Source of the DNA: UBA3206 sp964548855
GTDB taxonomy: Bacteria; Bacillota_I; Bacilli_A; Acholeplasmatales; Anaeroplasmataceae
Reading direction: 5' to 3'
DNA: 62,194 nt
Assembly (NCBI GenBank): GCA_964548855.1
Contig: CAZJSR010000010.1
Span: forward strand, 1-62,194
Made by a program: the position numbers and the translations under genes. The notes beneath the pieces are model-generated. The model searched no databases. It had not been told where the DNA came from and saw nothing but the letters and a program-made list of their open reading frames with translations. This document shows positions 53,513 through 62,194 of the stretch, in pieces (position 1 is the stretch's first letter; the number at the start of each line of letters is the position of its first letter).

Positions 53513-55196
53513 AGCAATTTACCATCATAAATACTGGTAAGACGATAGGCTTTCTATCGGTTTTTTCAGTGATTACTCTTGATAAGTAATCAGTTAAACT
53601 TGCCTTGATATTATTCATATTTGGATTTTCTTTTTTAAGTTCATCAACTAAGAAAGATTTAGCTTTTTCAATGAAGTACTTAGTTAATTCCTCTGAATCT
53701 TTCATGTAGATAAATCCACGAGATACAACTTGAGGTTCAACAATTATTTCGCGTGATTTTGAAATAGTAAATATTATTGAGAATAATCCATCATCACTTA
53801 ACATTTTACGTTCTCTTATGATAGTATTATCAATATCTCCTATACGAGTACCATCAATATATACATCACCAGAAGGAACATGCCCTGAAATTCTACATGA
53901 ATTTTCAGTTAAAGCAAGAACATCACCATTTTCTAAAACAAATGTATTTTCAGGACTACATCCACATTCAACTGCAAGTTCAGTATGTACTTTTTGCATT
54001 CTATATTCACCATGAACAGGTATAAAGAATTTTGGTTTAAGTAATGTTTGCATAAGTTTTAAGTCACCTTGTGATGCGTGTCCTGAAGTATGTGTATCAT
54101 TAATTGGAGAGTTTGTAATAACATTTGCGCCATTTTTAAATAATAGATTAATGGTTTTATTAACTCCCTCTTTATTTCCAGGGATAGGAGAACTAGAGAA
54201 GATGATTGTATCTCCTGGTACAAGTTTTATTTGTTTGTGTGAACCATTCGCAAGTCTTGAAAGTGCCGCAAGAGGTTCACCTTGAGAACCAGTTACTAAT
54301 AGAGTTATTTCATTTAACTTGTAATTATTTAAATCTTGTGCATCTATAATTGTACCCTTAGGCGCACTTATATACCCAACTTTTTGACCTACTTCAATGG
54401 TTTTTTCCATCGACCTACCAAATACTGCAACTTTACGATTATTTAAATATGATGCTTCTATAATTTGTTGTACACGATACATATTAGAAGCAAATGTTGC
54501 GACTATTATTCTAGAATTAATATGTGAGAATAAGTCTTTGATAGAACTTCCTACAACTTTTTCACTCTTTGTGAATCCTTCAACACAAGCATTAGTACTG
54601 TCGGCAAAAAGTGCAAGAACTCCTTCTTGACCTAAAGAAGCAAGTTTATCAAATTCACAACCAGGTCCTACTGGTGTGAAATCAAATTTAAAGTCTCCCG
54701 TATGGAATAAATTTCCATGAGATGTTTTAAAAACAATACCATAAGAATCTGGAATAGAGTGATTTAATCTTATAAAAGATAATTCAACTCCAATATATTT
54801 TAATATAGTTGTGTTTTTAAATTCGATAATTGGTGGTACTTTTAAATCTTTATAGTCAGTTAACTTATTATTAATTAAGTCTATCGCAACACCTGCAGCA
54901 TATATTTTAGGTATTTTAACTTTCTTAAGTAAGAAAGGAATACCACCAATATGGTCTTCGTGTCCGTGAGTTATAAAAAGGCCCACAATTCTTTCTTGGT
55001 TTTCTATTAAATATTGGAAGTCTGGAATTACATAGTCAACTCCAAGTAAATGTTCATCAGGAAAAAGTATTCCAGCATCTACAATAAATAACTGTTCTTT
55101 TATATCGAAAACATACATGTTTTTTCCTACTTCTCCAAGACCACCAAGGGCATAAAATCCAATTTCTTCTTTACCCTTAATTTTTTGAATTGCCAT
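53511..55196 (-). CDS. rnj: Ribonuclease J
   Basis: Metallo-beta-lactamase/beta-CASP nuclease with 5'-3' exo- and endonuclease activity, central to mRNA decay in Firmicutes. The 561-residue protein has GGLGEVGKNMYVF, VDAGI, THGHEDHIGG (zinc ligands, residues 77-82), HSIPDSYG, HTGDFKFD, ADSTNA and the beta-CASP region VFGRSMEK, GSQGEPLAAL and HTSGHA, with VHGEYRM further on. The strong AGGAGG site sits just before the ATG on the minus strand. The second RNase J paralogue, if present, is elsewhere. Confidence 0.94.
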   Translation of the reverse strand: MAIQKIKGKEEIGFYALGGLGEVGKNMYVFDIKEQLFIVDAGILFPDEHLLGVDYVIPDFQYLIENQERIVGLFITHGHEDHIGGIPFLLKKVKIPKIYAAGVAIDLINNKLTDYKDLKVPPIIEFKNTTILKYIGVELSFIRLNHSIPDSYGIVFKTSHGNLFHTGDFKFDFTPVGPGCEFDKLASLGQEGVLALFADSTNACVEGFTKSEKVVGSSIKDLFSHINSRIIVATFASNMYRVQQIIEASYLNNRKVAVFGRSMEKTIEVGQKVGYISAPKGTIIDAQDLNNYKLNEITLLVTGSQGEPLAALSRLANGSHKQIKLVPGDTIIFSSSPIPGNKEGVNKTINLLFKNGANVITNSPINDTHTSGHASQGDLKLMQTLLKPKFFIPVHGEYRMQKVHTELAVECGCSPENTFVLENGDVLALTENSCRISGHVPSGDVYIDGTRIGDIDNTIIRERKMLSDDGLFSIIFTISKSREIIVEPQVVSRGFIYMKDSEELTKYFIEKAKSFLVDELKKENPNMNNIKASLTDYLSRVITEKTDRKPIVLPVFMMVNC

Positions 55197-55356
55197 AATT
55201 TCCTCCTATTTAAATTTTATCCTACATTTTTTCTCTATATGTTATTATATACTATAAAACAAAAAAATACCATAAAGGCATTGTAAAATATTTAAAAAAA
55301 TTTAATTATGTGATATACTCAATAGGTAATTATAAAAAAAAGATGGAGATAATGAT

Positions 55357-57060
55357 ATGAAAGCAAGTAAAATGTTGATTTCTACACTTAAAGAAGCACC
55401 AGTAGATGCGAAAATAGCGAGTCATAGTTTATTATTACGTTCAGGAATGATTCGTGGAATAGTAGCGGGTGTTTATAATTTTATGCCACTTGGACTAAGA
55501 GTTTTAAATAAAATTGAAAATATTATCAAAGATGAAATGGATAAAAGTGGAGCTTTAGAAATTCTATCTTCTGCAGTACAACCTAAAGAATTATGGGTTG
55601 AAAGTCATAGATGGGAAAAGTATGGTCCTGAATTATTTAGATTTAAGGATCGTCATGAAAGAGAATTCTGTTTAGGACCTACTCATGAAGAAGTTTTTAC
55701 TGATATTGTAAGAAATACAGTAAAATCAGTAAAGAATTTACCACTTAATATTTATCAAATTCAAACAAAATATAGAGATGAAGCACGTCCACGTTTTGGC
55801 CTTATGAGAGGAAGAGAATTTATCATGAAAGATGCATATTCTTTCGATAAAGACCAAGAAGGACTTGAGGAAAGTTATCAAGAAATGTATAGAGTTTACT
55901 CTAAAATATTTACAAGACTTGGAATAAATTATCGTGCAGTTTTAGCAGATACAGGAGCTATAGGTGGAAATGGTAGTCATCAATTTATGGCTTTAAGTGA
56001 AATAGGTGAAAGTGATATTGTTTATTGTGAAAACAACGATTATGCAGCGGATGTAGAAAAGGCTGAAGCTATTTGTACTCTTAATGACACATCAGTAATG
56101 TTAGATAAAGAAGAAGTATATACTCCAAATGCACGTACAATTTCAGAGTTGACAAATTTCTTAAATGTAAAACCAGAACAAACTGTAAAAACAATTCTTT
56201 ATAAGGATACACAAAATAATAGAGTTGTTGCGGCACTTGTAAGAGGAGACCGTGAGATTAATGAAATTAAATTAGTTAATGCATTAGATACAGCAGAAGC
56301 TTTCTTAACATTTGCGAATGATGAAGATATTAAGAAGTTAAATACAATTCATGGATTTGTTGGTCCTGTTGGACTAAATTGTGAAATATTTGTAGATAAT
56401 GAAGTTGCGCAAATGAAGAATTTTATTGTAGGTGCAAATAAAGATGGATACCATTTAAAAAATGTCAACTACGAAAGAGATTTCACTGGTACTGTATTAG
56501 ATTTAAGAAATGCTGTGCAAGGTGACTTATGTCCATGTTGTGGAAAACCTATGAAACTTGATAGAGGTATTGAAGTTGGTCAAATTTTTAAGCTTCAAAC
56601 AAAATATAGTGAACCTATGAAATGTACTTACGTTAATGAAAAAGGCGAAAACGTTCCAATGGTAATGGGATGTTACGGAATCGGAGTTACAAGAACTCTT
56701 CAGGCTATTGTTGAACAATATCATGATGAATTTGGTATTAAATGGCCTATAAATGTAGCTCCTTATCATGCCGTTATAGTTCCTGTTAAATATGAAGATA
56801 TAGAACAAAAAGAACTTGCAGATAAGGTATATAATATATTAGTTGATGAAACTAATGTTGAAACAATTTTAGATAATCGTAAAGCTGGTTTAGGATTTAA
56901 ACTTAAAGACTGGGAACTTATAGGTATTCCATATGCTATAATTATTGGAAAAAGAGCAAGTGAAGGTATAGTTGAATTAAAAAATAGACATACCGGAGTT
57001 AAAGAAGAAGTATCATTTGATAAAGCGATTGAAATTATAAAGAATGAAGTAAAAAAATAA
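55357..57060 (+). CDS. proS: Prolyl-tRNA synthetase (bacterial type)
   Basis: Charges tRNA-Pro. The 567-residue class II synthetase begins MKASKMLISTLKEAP, with LLLRSGMIRGIVAGVYNFMPLG, FCLGPTHEE, YRDEARPRFGLMRGREF (motif 2) and MVMGCYGIGVTR (motif 3). The editing insertion domain between motifs 2 and 3 (residues ~225-380) carries the KTILYK lysine, so it is the long bacterial form with deacylase activity. No T-box is visible upstream, unlike tyrS and argG. GATGGAGAT gives the ribosome site. Confidence 0.96.
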   Translation: MKASKMLISTLKEAPVDAKIASHSLLLRSGMIRGIVAGVYNFMPLGLRVLNKIENIIKDEMDKSGALEILSSAVQPKELWVESHRWEKYGPELFRFKDRHEREFCLGPTHEEVFTDIVRNTVKSVKNLPLNIYQIQTKYRDEARPRFGLMRGREFIMKDAYSFDKDQEGLEESYQEMYRVYSKIFTRLGINYRAVLADTGAIGGNGSHQFMALSEIGESDIVYCENNDYAADVEKAEAICTLNDTSVMLDKEEVYTPNARTISELTNFLNVKPEQTVKTILYKDTQNNRVVAALVRGDREINEIKLVNALDTAEAFLTFANDEDIKKLNTIHGFVGPVGLNCEIFVDNEVAQMKNFIVGANKDGYHLKNVNYERDFTGTVLDLRNAVQGDLCPCCGKPMKLDRGIEVGQIFKLQTKYSEPMKCTYVNEKGENVPMVMGCYGIGVTRTLQAIVEQYHDEFGIKWPINVAPYHAVIVPVKYEDIEQKELADKVYNILVDETNVETILDNRKAGLGFKLKDWELIGIPYAIIIGKRASEGIVELKNRHTGVKEEVSFDKAIEIIKNEVKK

Positions 57061-57080
57061 CTTGGATTTCCAAGTTATTT
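57055..57080. terminator. Bidirectional terminator between proS and coaD
   Basis: AAATAACTTGG and CCAAGTTATTT pair with an ATTT loop, with T tracts on either strand. Confidence 0.85.
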
Positions 57081-57563
57081 TTGTTTAAGTTTTTCAATTA
57101 TTTGTTTTGAAATAACCTCAGGTACATAAGGTGATATATCTAAATTAAACGCAATTAATTCTTTAATTGAGGAAGAAGAAACGAATTGTGTTCTTGTTGT
57201 AGGGAACATTAACATAGTTTCTATATTAGGATTTATGTCACGATTGAATTGATATAATGAAAATTCATTTTCATAGTCCATATAGTTTCTAAGACCTCTA
57301 ATTATAGTAGGGATATTATTGTCTTCACAAAATTTAACTACTAAATCCATACTACTATAGACTTTAACGTTTTTAAGATTATAATGTTCAACTACTTCCA
57401 TAATCATTTCTACTCTTTCTGTAGGAGTAAATGTACATTTTTTCCTTACATTGTATGAAACTAATATATATAATTCATCAAATTGTTTTGATGCACGTAA
57501 TATTATATCTAAATGTCCATTTGAAAGTGGATCAAATGATCCAGGATAACATGCTTTTCTCAT
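57075..57563 (-). CDS. coaD: Pantetheine-phosphate adenylyltransferase
   Basis: Adenylylates 4'-phosphopantetheine to dephospho-CoA, the step after CoaBC. The 162-residue nucleotidyltransferase has PGSFDPLSNGHLDII (GxFDPxxxGH motif), TPTERVEM, RGLRNYMDYENE and SSSSIKEL, all standard CoaD motifs. GAAGGTGA precedes its start on the minus strand. With the pan-coa operon at 11.6-16.5 kb it leaves only coaE outside the window. Confidence 0.96.
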   Translation of the reverse strand: MRKACYPGSFDPLSNGHLDIILRASKQFDELYILVSYNVRKKCTFTPTERVEMIMEVVEHYNLKNVKVYSSMDLVVKFCEDNNIPTIIRGLRNYMDYENEFSLYQFNRDINPNIETMLMFPTTRTQFVSSSSIKELIAFNLDISPYVPEVISKQIIEKLKQK

Positions 57564-57750
57564 AATTCACCTTCATTAATTATATTGTATATTAATAAAA
57601 ATCTTTTTTCACGAAACTATTATATATTATTTATTTTTAATAATCAATAATAGTTTATGTTTGAACAATATGTTTGTATTAAAAAGGTATTATTTAATTA
57701 ATATAAATCCTTATTACAATTGAAGAAAAACACAAAATCCATATTTGTAG

Positions 57751-57795
57751 TTGATTTATTTTTAAAAAATGGTAAAATATTCTTGGTAATATAAT
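57751..57795 (+). promoter_or_regulatory. Promoter region of the rimP operon
   Basis: TTGATT at 57751-57756 and TAAAAT at 57773-57778 have a 16-base spacer. A second perfect TATAAT is at 57790-57795, directly before the leader hairpin. The preceding stretch from about 57564 to 57750 holds nothing I recognise. Confidence 0.55.
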
Positions 57796-57797
57796 TG

Positions 57798-57821
57798 GGT
57801 GAGTTTTACGACTCACCTTTT
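57798..57821 (+). promoter_or_regulatory. Hairpin in the rimP leader, possible attenuator
   Basis: GGTGAGT and ACTCACC form a perfect seven-base stem with a TTTACG loop, followed by TTTT. It lies 25 bases upstream of rimP and could act as an attenuator or weak terminator. Leaders with terminator-like structures are known upstream of rimP-nusA operons, and NusA autoregulation is established in other bacteria. Confidence 0.5.
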
Positions 57822-57845
57822 AAATACTTATAAAGGAGGTATAAA

Positions 57846-58292
57846 GTGGAATTAAACAAGGTTATTGATATTCTTAATCCATATCTAGAGAAAATGCAGT
57901 TAAAGTTATATGACATTAAATGGTCAAAAGAATTTGGCTACAAGATTTTACAAGTTTTTATTGATAAAGTTGGTGGAATTGATACGGATACATTAGCATT
58001 ATGTAATGACTATTTATCTCAAGAACTAGATAAAATTGATGAAGATATGGGAGAATATATGCTTGAAGTTTCATCTCCTGGAGCTGAAAAGGAATTAAGA
58101 AATTCAAAGGAAATTCTAGAAAATGTTGGATCATATGTAAATGTTAAAACAGAAAAAGAGGAATTTGAAGGAGAATTAATTAGTTTTGATAATGATATAT
58201 TGATAGTTAAAATCAATATAAAAGGAAGAATGAAAAATGTTTCAATAAATTATGAAGATATAAAAAAAATTAGACTAGCCGTTAAGTTTTAG
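57846..58292 (+). CDS. rimP: Ribosome maturation factor RimP
   Basis: Assists assembly of the 30S subunit. The 148-residue protein has the RimP layout: an N-terminal alpha/beta domain with YDIKWSKEFGYKILQVFIDKVGGIDTD, LEVSSPGAEKEL (the conserved VSSPG motif), and a C-terminal SH3-like barrel. GTG start, preceded by the strong AAAGGAGGT site. It heads the rimP-nusA-rnpM-ylxQ-infB-rbfA operon typical of Bacillota. Confidence 0.94.
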   Translation: MELNKVIDILNPYLEKMQLKLYDIKWSKEFGYKILQVFIDKVGGIDTDTLALCNDYLSQELDKIDEDMGEYMLEVSSPGAEKELRNSKEILENVGSYVNVKTEKEEFEGELISFDNDILIVKINIKGRMKNVSINYEDIKKIRLAVKF

Positions 58293-58305
58293 GAGGATTT
58301 AAAAA

Positions 58306-59400
58306 ATGGTATCTAAAGAATTTTTTAAGCAAATTGAAAAAATCGCTAATGAAAGAGGTCTTGATGCAGAAGATTTAATTAATGTATTTAAGAAAGCTCT
58401 AGCGACAAGTGTAAAAAGAGAAACAGGAAAATCTGTTAGAATTGATATTAATCCAGCAAAGGATGAAATATTAGCATTTACTCAAGAATTAGTTGTTGAG
58501 GAATATAAAGAAATTGAGGAAAGTGATATATCTCAAATCTTATATGAAGATGCAGTTAAATTAAAGAAGAATATTAAAATTGGAGATGTACTTGAAATTC
58601 CAGTAAGTCCAAAAGATTTCCAACGTCAATCAGCTAGAGCTGCAAAGAGTACATTCTCTTCAGATTTAAAGGCATTAGAACGTAAAAAAGCATATAATTT
58701 CTTTAAGCAATTTGAAGGTGAAATGATTGGTGCTGATGTAATTGAAGTTGGAGAAAATCAAACTGTTATTTCAATTGGTCAAGGAGTTACAACAATTATT
58801 CCTAAACCTGAATTACTTAAGAATGATTCATTCCAAGTTGGAGATAGAATTTCAGTATATGTTAAGAAAGTAGAAGAAACAACAAAAGATCCTAGAGTTT
58901 ATGTTTCAAGAAGTGATAGAAATCTTGTTACAAGATTACTTGAAACATATATTCCTGAAATTAAAGATGGAATTATTGAAATAAAAGGTATCTCAAGAGA
59001 TCCAGGAGATAGATGTAAAATCGCTATTTTCTCTAATGACCCATCAGTTGATGCATTAGGAACATGTGTAGGTGAAGCAGGAAGCCGTATTCGTGGAGTT
59101 GTAAATTCATTAAATGGTGAAAAAATTGATTTATACAAATGGAGTGATAATCCAGAAGAATTAATTGCAAATTCACTTCAACCAGCTCATGTTGCAAAAG
59201 TATTAAATATTGACCCTAAAAATAAGACTTCATTAGCAATAGTACCAGATGACCAATTAAGTTTAGCTATTGGAAAGAATGGACAAAATGTTCGTTTAGC
59301 AGTAGTATCATGTGGATGGAAGATTGATATTAAACCAGTATCTGAAGCTTATAAAGATGGATTATTAGAACAATATTTATTTAGCCATGATGAAGCATAA
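58306..59400 (+). CDS. nusA: Transcription elongation factor NusA
   Basis: Binds RNA polymerase and nascent RNA to modulate pausing, termination and antitermination. The 364-residue protein has the N-terminal polymerase-binding domain, an S1 domain (from ~135), and two KH domains with GEAGSRIRGVVNSLNGEKIDL and IGKNGQNVRLA. The C-terminal acidic repeats of enteric NusA are absent, as is usual in Bacillota. AGGAGGA precedes the start; its last bases overlap the rnpM gene. Confidence 0.96.
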   Translation: MVSKEFFKQIEKIANERGLDAEDLINVFKKALATSVKRETGKSVRIDINPAKDEILAFTQELVVEEYKEIEESDISQILYEDAVKLKKNIKIGDVLEIPVSPKDFQRQSARAAKSTFSSDLKALERKKAYNFFKQFEGEMIGADVIEVGENQTVISIGQGVTTIIPKPELLKNDSFQVGDRISVYVKKVEETTKDPRVYVSRSDRNLVTRLLETYIPEIKDGIIEIKGISRDPGDRCKIAIFSNDPSVDALGTCVGEAGSRIRGVVNSLNGEKIDLYKWSDNPEELIANSLQPAHVAKVLNIDPKNKTSLAIVPDDQLSLAIGKNGQNVRLAVVSCGWKIDIKPVSEAYKDGLLEQYLFSHDEA

Positions 59401-59653
59401 GCCAGTTTTAAGAACATGCGTTGTTAGCAAAGAAGTTTGTGAAAAGAAGGAATTAATTAGAGTTGTAAGAACTCCTTTAGGTTCTATAATTGTAGATACA
59501 AAAGGTAAGGCTAATGGACGCGGTGCATATCTTAAGAAAGATAAAGAAGTTATTTTAAAAGCTAAGAAGTCAAAGATTTTAGATAGAAAATTAGAGGTAG
59601 AAGTACCTGATGAAATTTATGAAGAATTGTTAGGTATTGTAACAAATGAATAA
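59387..59653 (+). CDS. rnpM: YlxR family protein (RnpM, RNase P modulator)
   Basis: An 88-residue protein with the YlxR/DUF448 signature: RTCVVSKEVCEKKELIRVVR and GKANGRGAYLKK. In Bacillus subtilis this protein, recently named RnpM, binds RNase P RNA and modulates tRNA maturation. The ATG at 59387 is followed by another in the next codon (59390); either would overlap the end of nusA. Confidence 0.9.
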   Translation: MMKHKPVLRTCVVSKEVCEKKELIRVVRTPLGSIIVDTKGKANGRGAYLKKDKEVILKAKKSKILDRKLEVEVPDEIYEELLGIVTNE

Positions 59654-59933
59654 AAAGTTAAATAATATTGGATTATGTGCAAAAGCCAAGGGAATAGTAT
59701 TAGGTGAACAATTAGTACTTGAAGGTATAAGAAAAGGTCGTATATTTTTAGTATTTCTAGCATCTGATGCAGGTAAAGTTGCCCAAAAGTGCATAACTGA
59801 TAAAGCAAAATATTATAATGTACCAGTAGATAGTTCGTTTACTTCTTTAGAACTTAGTAGTGCAATAGGAAAGGAGAATCGAAAAGTTATTGGTATAACT
59901 AATAAAGGTTTTGCTAATATATTACAGAAATAA
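59646..59933 (+). CDS. ylxQ: YlxQ, ribosomal L7Ae-like RNA-binding protein
   Basis: A 95-residue L7Ae-superfamily protein with LGLCAKAKG-like NIGLCAKAKGIVLGEQ and ASDAGKVAQKC, predicted to bind kink-turn RNA; in Bacillota YlxQ sits between ylxR and infB exactly as here. Overlaps rnpM by eight bases. Confidence 0.9.
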   Translation: MNKKLNNIGLCAKAKGIVLGEQLVLEGIRKGRIFLVFLASDAGKVAQKCITDKAKYYNVPVDSSFTSLELSSAIGKENRKVIGITNKGFANILQK

Positions 59934-59942
59934 GGTGAGATT

Positions 59943-61766
59943 TTGGCTAAAAAAGTAAGTAAAAAACAAGAACGTAGAGTTTCAAATATTCCAGCTAAAA
60001 ATGCCAATGCAAAAGAAGAAGGAATATTAATATATAAGCCAGATATGACTGTTATTGAGGTAGCTCAAGGACTTAACAAACCTGTTGGTCAAGTTGTTAT
60101 GAAACTTATGAACCTAGGGATAATGGCAAATCAAAATCAAAGTGTTGACCGTGAAACTATAGAATTAGTTGCACTTGATTTTGGATATGAAATTAAAGAT
60201 GAAGTTGTAACAGATGTTGCTAGATTTGATGAATTTACAGTAGAAGATGATGAATCAAGCCTAGAAGCTCGTCCTGCTGTAGTAACAATTATGGGACATG
60301 TTGACCATGGTAAAACTACATTACTTGATACAATTCGTTCGACACGCGTGACTGCAGGAGAAGCTGGAGGAATTACTCAACATATCGGAGCATATCAAGT
60401 AGAGAAGAAAGGTAAGAAAATTACATTTATTGATACTCCAGGACATGCGGCATTTACAGAAATGCGTGCAAGAGGTGCTAATTTAACGGATATTGTTGTA
60501 TTAGTAGTTGCCGCTGATGATGGTGTAATGCCTCAAACAAAAGAAGCTATAGAACATGCTCAAGCTGCTAAATGTCCGATTATTGTAGCTGTTAATAAGA
60601 TTGATAAACCTACTGCAAATAAAGATCGTGTAATGGAAGAATTGACACATTATGGACTTATTGCTGAAGAATGGGGTGGAGACACTACATTTGTTGAAAT
60701 TAGTGCACTTAAAAATATGGGAATAGACGATTTACTTGATATTATCTGTCTTCAAGCAGATCTAATGGAATTAAAAGCAAATCCTAATAGACTTGCGATA
60801 GGTTCTGTAATTGAAGCTGAACTTGACCGTGGTAAAGGTCCTGTTGCTACATTCCTTGTTCAAAACGGTACATTAAAGGTTGGAGATTATATCGTAGTTG
60901 GTGATACATACGGACGTGTAAGAACAATGGAAGATGACCGTCATATTAAATATGAAGATGCAACTCCATCAATGGCTGTACAAGTAACAGGACTTGAATC
61001 AGTTCCTTTTGCTGGAGATAAATTTATGGCATTAAGCGATGAACGTACTGCTCGTCAAATTGCAGAAGAACGTCAACAAAAGAGTAAAGATAAAGAAAAT
61101 GGTGGAAAAGTCGTTTCTTTAGAAGATTTATTTGCATCACAATCTAAATCTGATGTAAAAGAACTTAATTTAATTGTTAAAGGTGATGTTCAAGGAACAG
61201 TTGAAGCATTAAGAGGATCACTTGAAAAGATTAATGTAGGAGATGTAAAACTAAACATTATTCGTTGTTCTGTTGGTGCGATAACTGATACTGACGTTAT
61301 ATTTGCACAAGCAAGTAATGCTATAATTATTGGATTTAATGTTCGTCCTAATCAACAAGTTAGAAATACTGCAGCTGAAAAAGGTGTAGAAATAAGATTA
61401 TATAATATTATTTATAAAGTTTTAGAAGAAATCGAAGCTGCGATGAATGGAATGTTAGATCCAGAATTTGAAGAAGTAGTTACAGGGCAAGCAGAAGTTC
61501 GTAATTTATTTAAATTATCAAAAGTTGGAACAATCGCAGGATGTTATGTAACTGATGGTGTAATCGCAAGAGATTCATTAGTAAGAATTATTCGTGATGG
61601 TGTAGTTGTTTATGAAGGCAAAATGGCTTCATTACGTCGTTTTAAAGATGATGTTAAGGAAGTTAAAGAAGGATACGAATGTGGTATTACAATAGAGAAC
61701 TTCAATGATATTAAAGAAGGAGATATTTTTGAAGCATCTATAATGAAGGAGATTAAGAAAAAATAA
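59943..61766 (+). CDS. infB: Translation initiation factor IF-2
   Basis: GTPase that places initiator tRNA on the 30S subunit. The 607-residue form has an IF2-N domain (YKPDMTVIEVAQGLNKP) and G motifs GHVDHGKTTLLD, DTPGHAAF and NKIDKP, then the C-terminal domains. The long linker of enteric IF-2 is missing, giving a short form. The TTG at 59943 is the start, with AAGGTGAGA upstream. Its stop overlaps the rbfA start by one base. Confidence 0.96.
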   Translation: MAKKVSKKQERRVSNIPAKNANAKEEGILIYKPDMTVIEVAQGLNKPVGQVVMKLMNLGIMANQNQSVDRETIELVALDFGYEIKDEVVTDVARFDEFTVEDDESSLEARPAVVTIMGHVDHGKTTLLDTIRSTRVTAGEAGGITQHIGAYQVEKKGKKITFIDTPGHAAFTEMRARGANLTDIVVLVVAADDGVMPQTKEAIEHAQAAKCPIIVAVNKIDKPTANKDRVMEELTHYGLIAEEWGGDTTFVEISALKNMGIDDLLDIICLQADLMELKANPNRLAIGSVIEAELDRGKGPVATFLVQNGTLKVGDYIVVGDTYGRVRTMEDDRHIKYEDATPSMAVQVTGLESVPFAGDKFMALSDERTARQIAEERQQKSKDKENGGKVVSLEDLFASQSKSDVKELNLIVKGDVQGTVEALRGSLEKINVGDVKLNIIRCSVGAITDTDVIFAQASNAIIIGFNVRPNQQVRNTAAEKGVEIRLYNIIYKVLEEIEAAMNGMLDPEFEEVVTGQAEVRNLFKLSKVGTIAGCYVTDGVIARDSLVRIIRDGVVVYEGKMASLRRFKDDVKEVKEGYECGITIENFNDIKEGDIFEASIMKEIKKK

Positions 61767-62119
61767 TGGCTGGTTTATCATTAAAACGTCTTGAATCAAA
61801 TGCCCTTCGTGAACTTGCAATTATTTTAAGCAAAGATACTAAGAATAATAAATTATCTAATATTACTATTACAGAAGTTAGGATAACTAATGATTTATCA
61901 TTTATGACAGTATATTTTACTTGTTTAATTGATTCTAAAAGAGAAGAGTCTAAAGAAGCATTAGAACAATCTAAAGGTTATTTACGTAGTCTTCTTGCAA
62001 AAAAACTTAATGCAAGAAAAATGCCTGAATTAATATTTAAATATGATGAAGCATTAGAATATGGTAATCATATGAATGAAATAATTTCTAAACTTAATAT
62101 TAAACATGATGAAGACTAG
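61766..62119 (+). CDS. rbfA: Ribosome-binding factor A
   Basis: Aids late maturation of the 16S rRNA 5' end and cold adaptation. The 117-residue protein has the KH-like RbfA fold, with RLESNALRELAIIL, ITITEVRITNDLSFMTVYFT and YLRSLLAKKLNARKMPELIFKYDEALEYG. Last gene of the rimP operon, followed by a terminator. Confidence 0.94.
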   Translation: MAGLSLKRLESNALRELAIILSKDTKNNKLSNITITEVRITNDLSFMTVYFTCLIDSKREESKEALEQSKGYLRSLLAKKLNARKMPELIFKYDEALEYGNHMNEIISKLNIKHDED

Positions 62120-62150
62120 AAGGGGTGAATTTTTCACCCTTTTATTTTTT
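62120..62150 (+). terminator. Rho-independent terminator of the rimP-rbfA operon
   Basis: AGGGGTGAA pairs with TTCACCCT, followed by a T-rich run. Confidence 0.85.
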
Positions 62151-62194
62151 ATATCAGTTCTATTGTCTAATATATTGGTATTTAATATAATAAT

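Noticed and set aside
53818..54630. Open frames on the plus strand inside the RNase J gene
   Set aside because: They run antisense through a conserved gene, have no ribosome site and no recognisable protein pattern.
1..62194. Mycoplasma-type genetic code with TGA as tryptophan
   Set aside because: Several genes end in TGA at the expected place (panG, the thioesterase, the HAD gene) and tryptophan is encoded by TGG.
1..62194. CRISPR arrays, tRNA or rRNA genes, insertion sequences
   Set aside because: No regularly spaced direct repeats, cloverleaf-like sequences with CCA ends, transposases or integrases were seen.

Overview
The window is about 62 kb of very AT-rich bacterial chromosome (I did not count it, but it reads as well under one third G+C) with dense, compact gene packing. 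Ribosome binding sites of the AGGAGGTGAT type, two T-box leaders, CcpA, RNase J, RqcH, Gram-positive style MurC and the rimP-nusA-ylxR-ylxQ-infB-rbfA order all point to Bacillota, most likely a low-GC lineage of class Bacilli related to Erysipelotrichia/RF39-type gut bacteria. TGA is used as a stop and TGG as tryptophan, so this is the standard bacterial code and not a mycoplasma code. No tRNA, rRNA, CRISPR array, insertion sequence, integrase or prophage gene was seen.

Layout. 0.1-6.4 kb: class II fructose-bisphosphate aldolase with an RluA pseudouridine synthase, a YolD-like protein, a very large VanZ-type membrane protein with inserted Ig-like domains, and a flotillin. 6.4-11.5 kb: a SWIM-SNF2 helicase, a YfcE phosphodiesterase and a PurF-like protein that has lost its glutaminase site. 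11.5-16.5 kb: a pantothenate/CoA operon (PanG-type ketopantoate reductase, panB, panC, panD, coaBC, coaX); coaD lies near 57 kb, so within the window only coaE is missing for CoA synthesis from ketoisovalerate. 16.6-22.3 kb: small and partly unrecognised genes (diguanylate cyclase, CpXC, ASCH, RmlC-like cupin, DUF1653, KduD-like dehydrogenase, HAD phosphatase, radical-SAM-fold protein without its cluster cysteines). 22.4-26 kb: murC and a lipoprotein beta-propeller. 26-28.5 kb: ccpA with a likely autoregulatory cre site, then a tyrosine T-box and tyrS. 28.6-34.7 kb: a large unknown protein, a decayed lipoprotein gene, a DUF6512 membrane protein, enolase, another membrane protein, and Hsp33 on the minus strand.

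34.7-43.1 kb: a 0.6 kb regulatory region holding a candidate structured RNA with its own promoter and terminator, followed by an arginine T-box and argG-argH-argC-argJ-argB-argD-argF, the full cyclic arginine pathway from glutamate to arginine apart from carbamoyl phosphate supply. 43.1-53.5 kb: housekeeping and small genes (aldo/keto reductase, acyl-ACP thioesterase, M18 aminopeptidase, orphan HPt protein, RqcH on the minus strand, GNAT acetyltransferase, homoserine dehydrogenase, beta-carbonic anhydrase, exonuclease, short glutamate racemase). 53.5-62.2 kb: RNase J and coaD on the minus strand, proS, and the rimP-rbfA translation operon.

I did not find an obvious new defence or mobile system. 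The most interesting items are the VanZ protein with a giant extracellular Ig insertion, the glutaminase-dead PurF homologue that keeps its apparent Fe-S ligands, the radical-SAM-like protein without its cluster motif, the murC start codon abutting a terminator hairpin, and the candidate RNA upstream of the arginine T-box.
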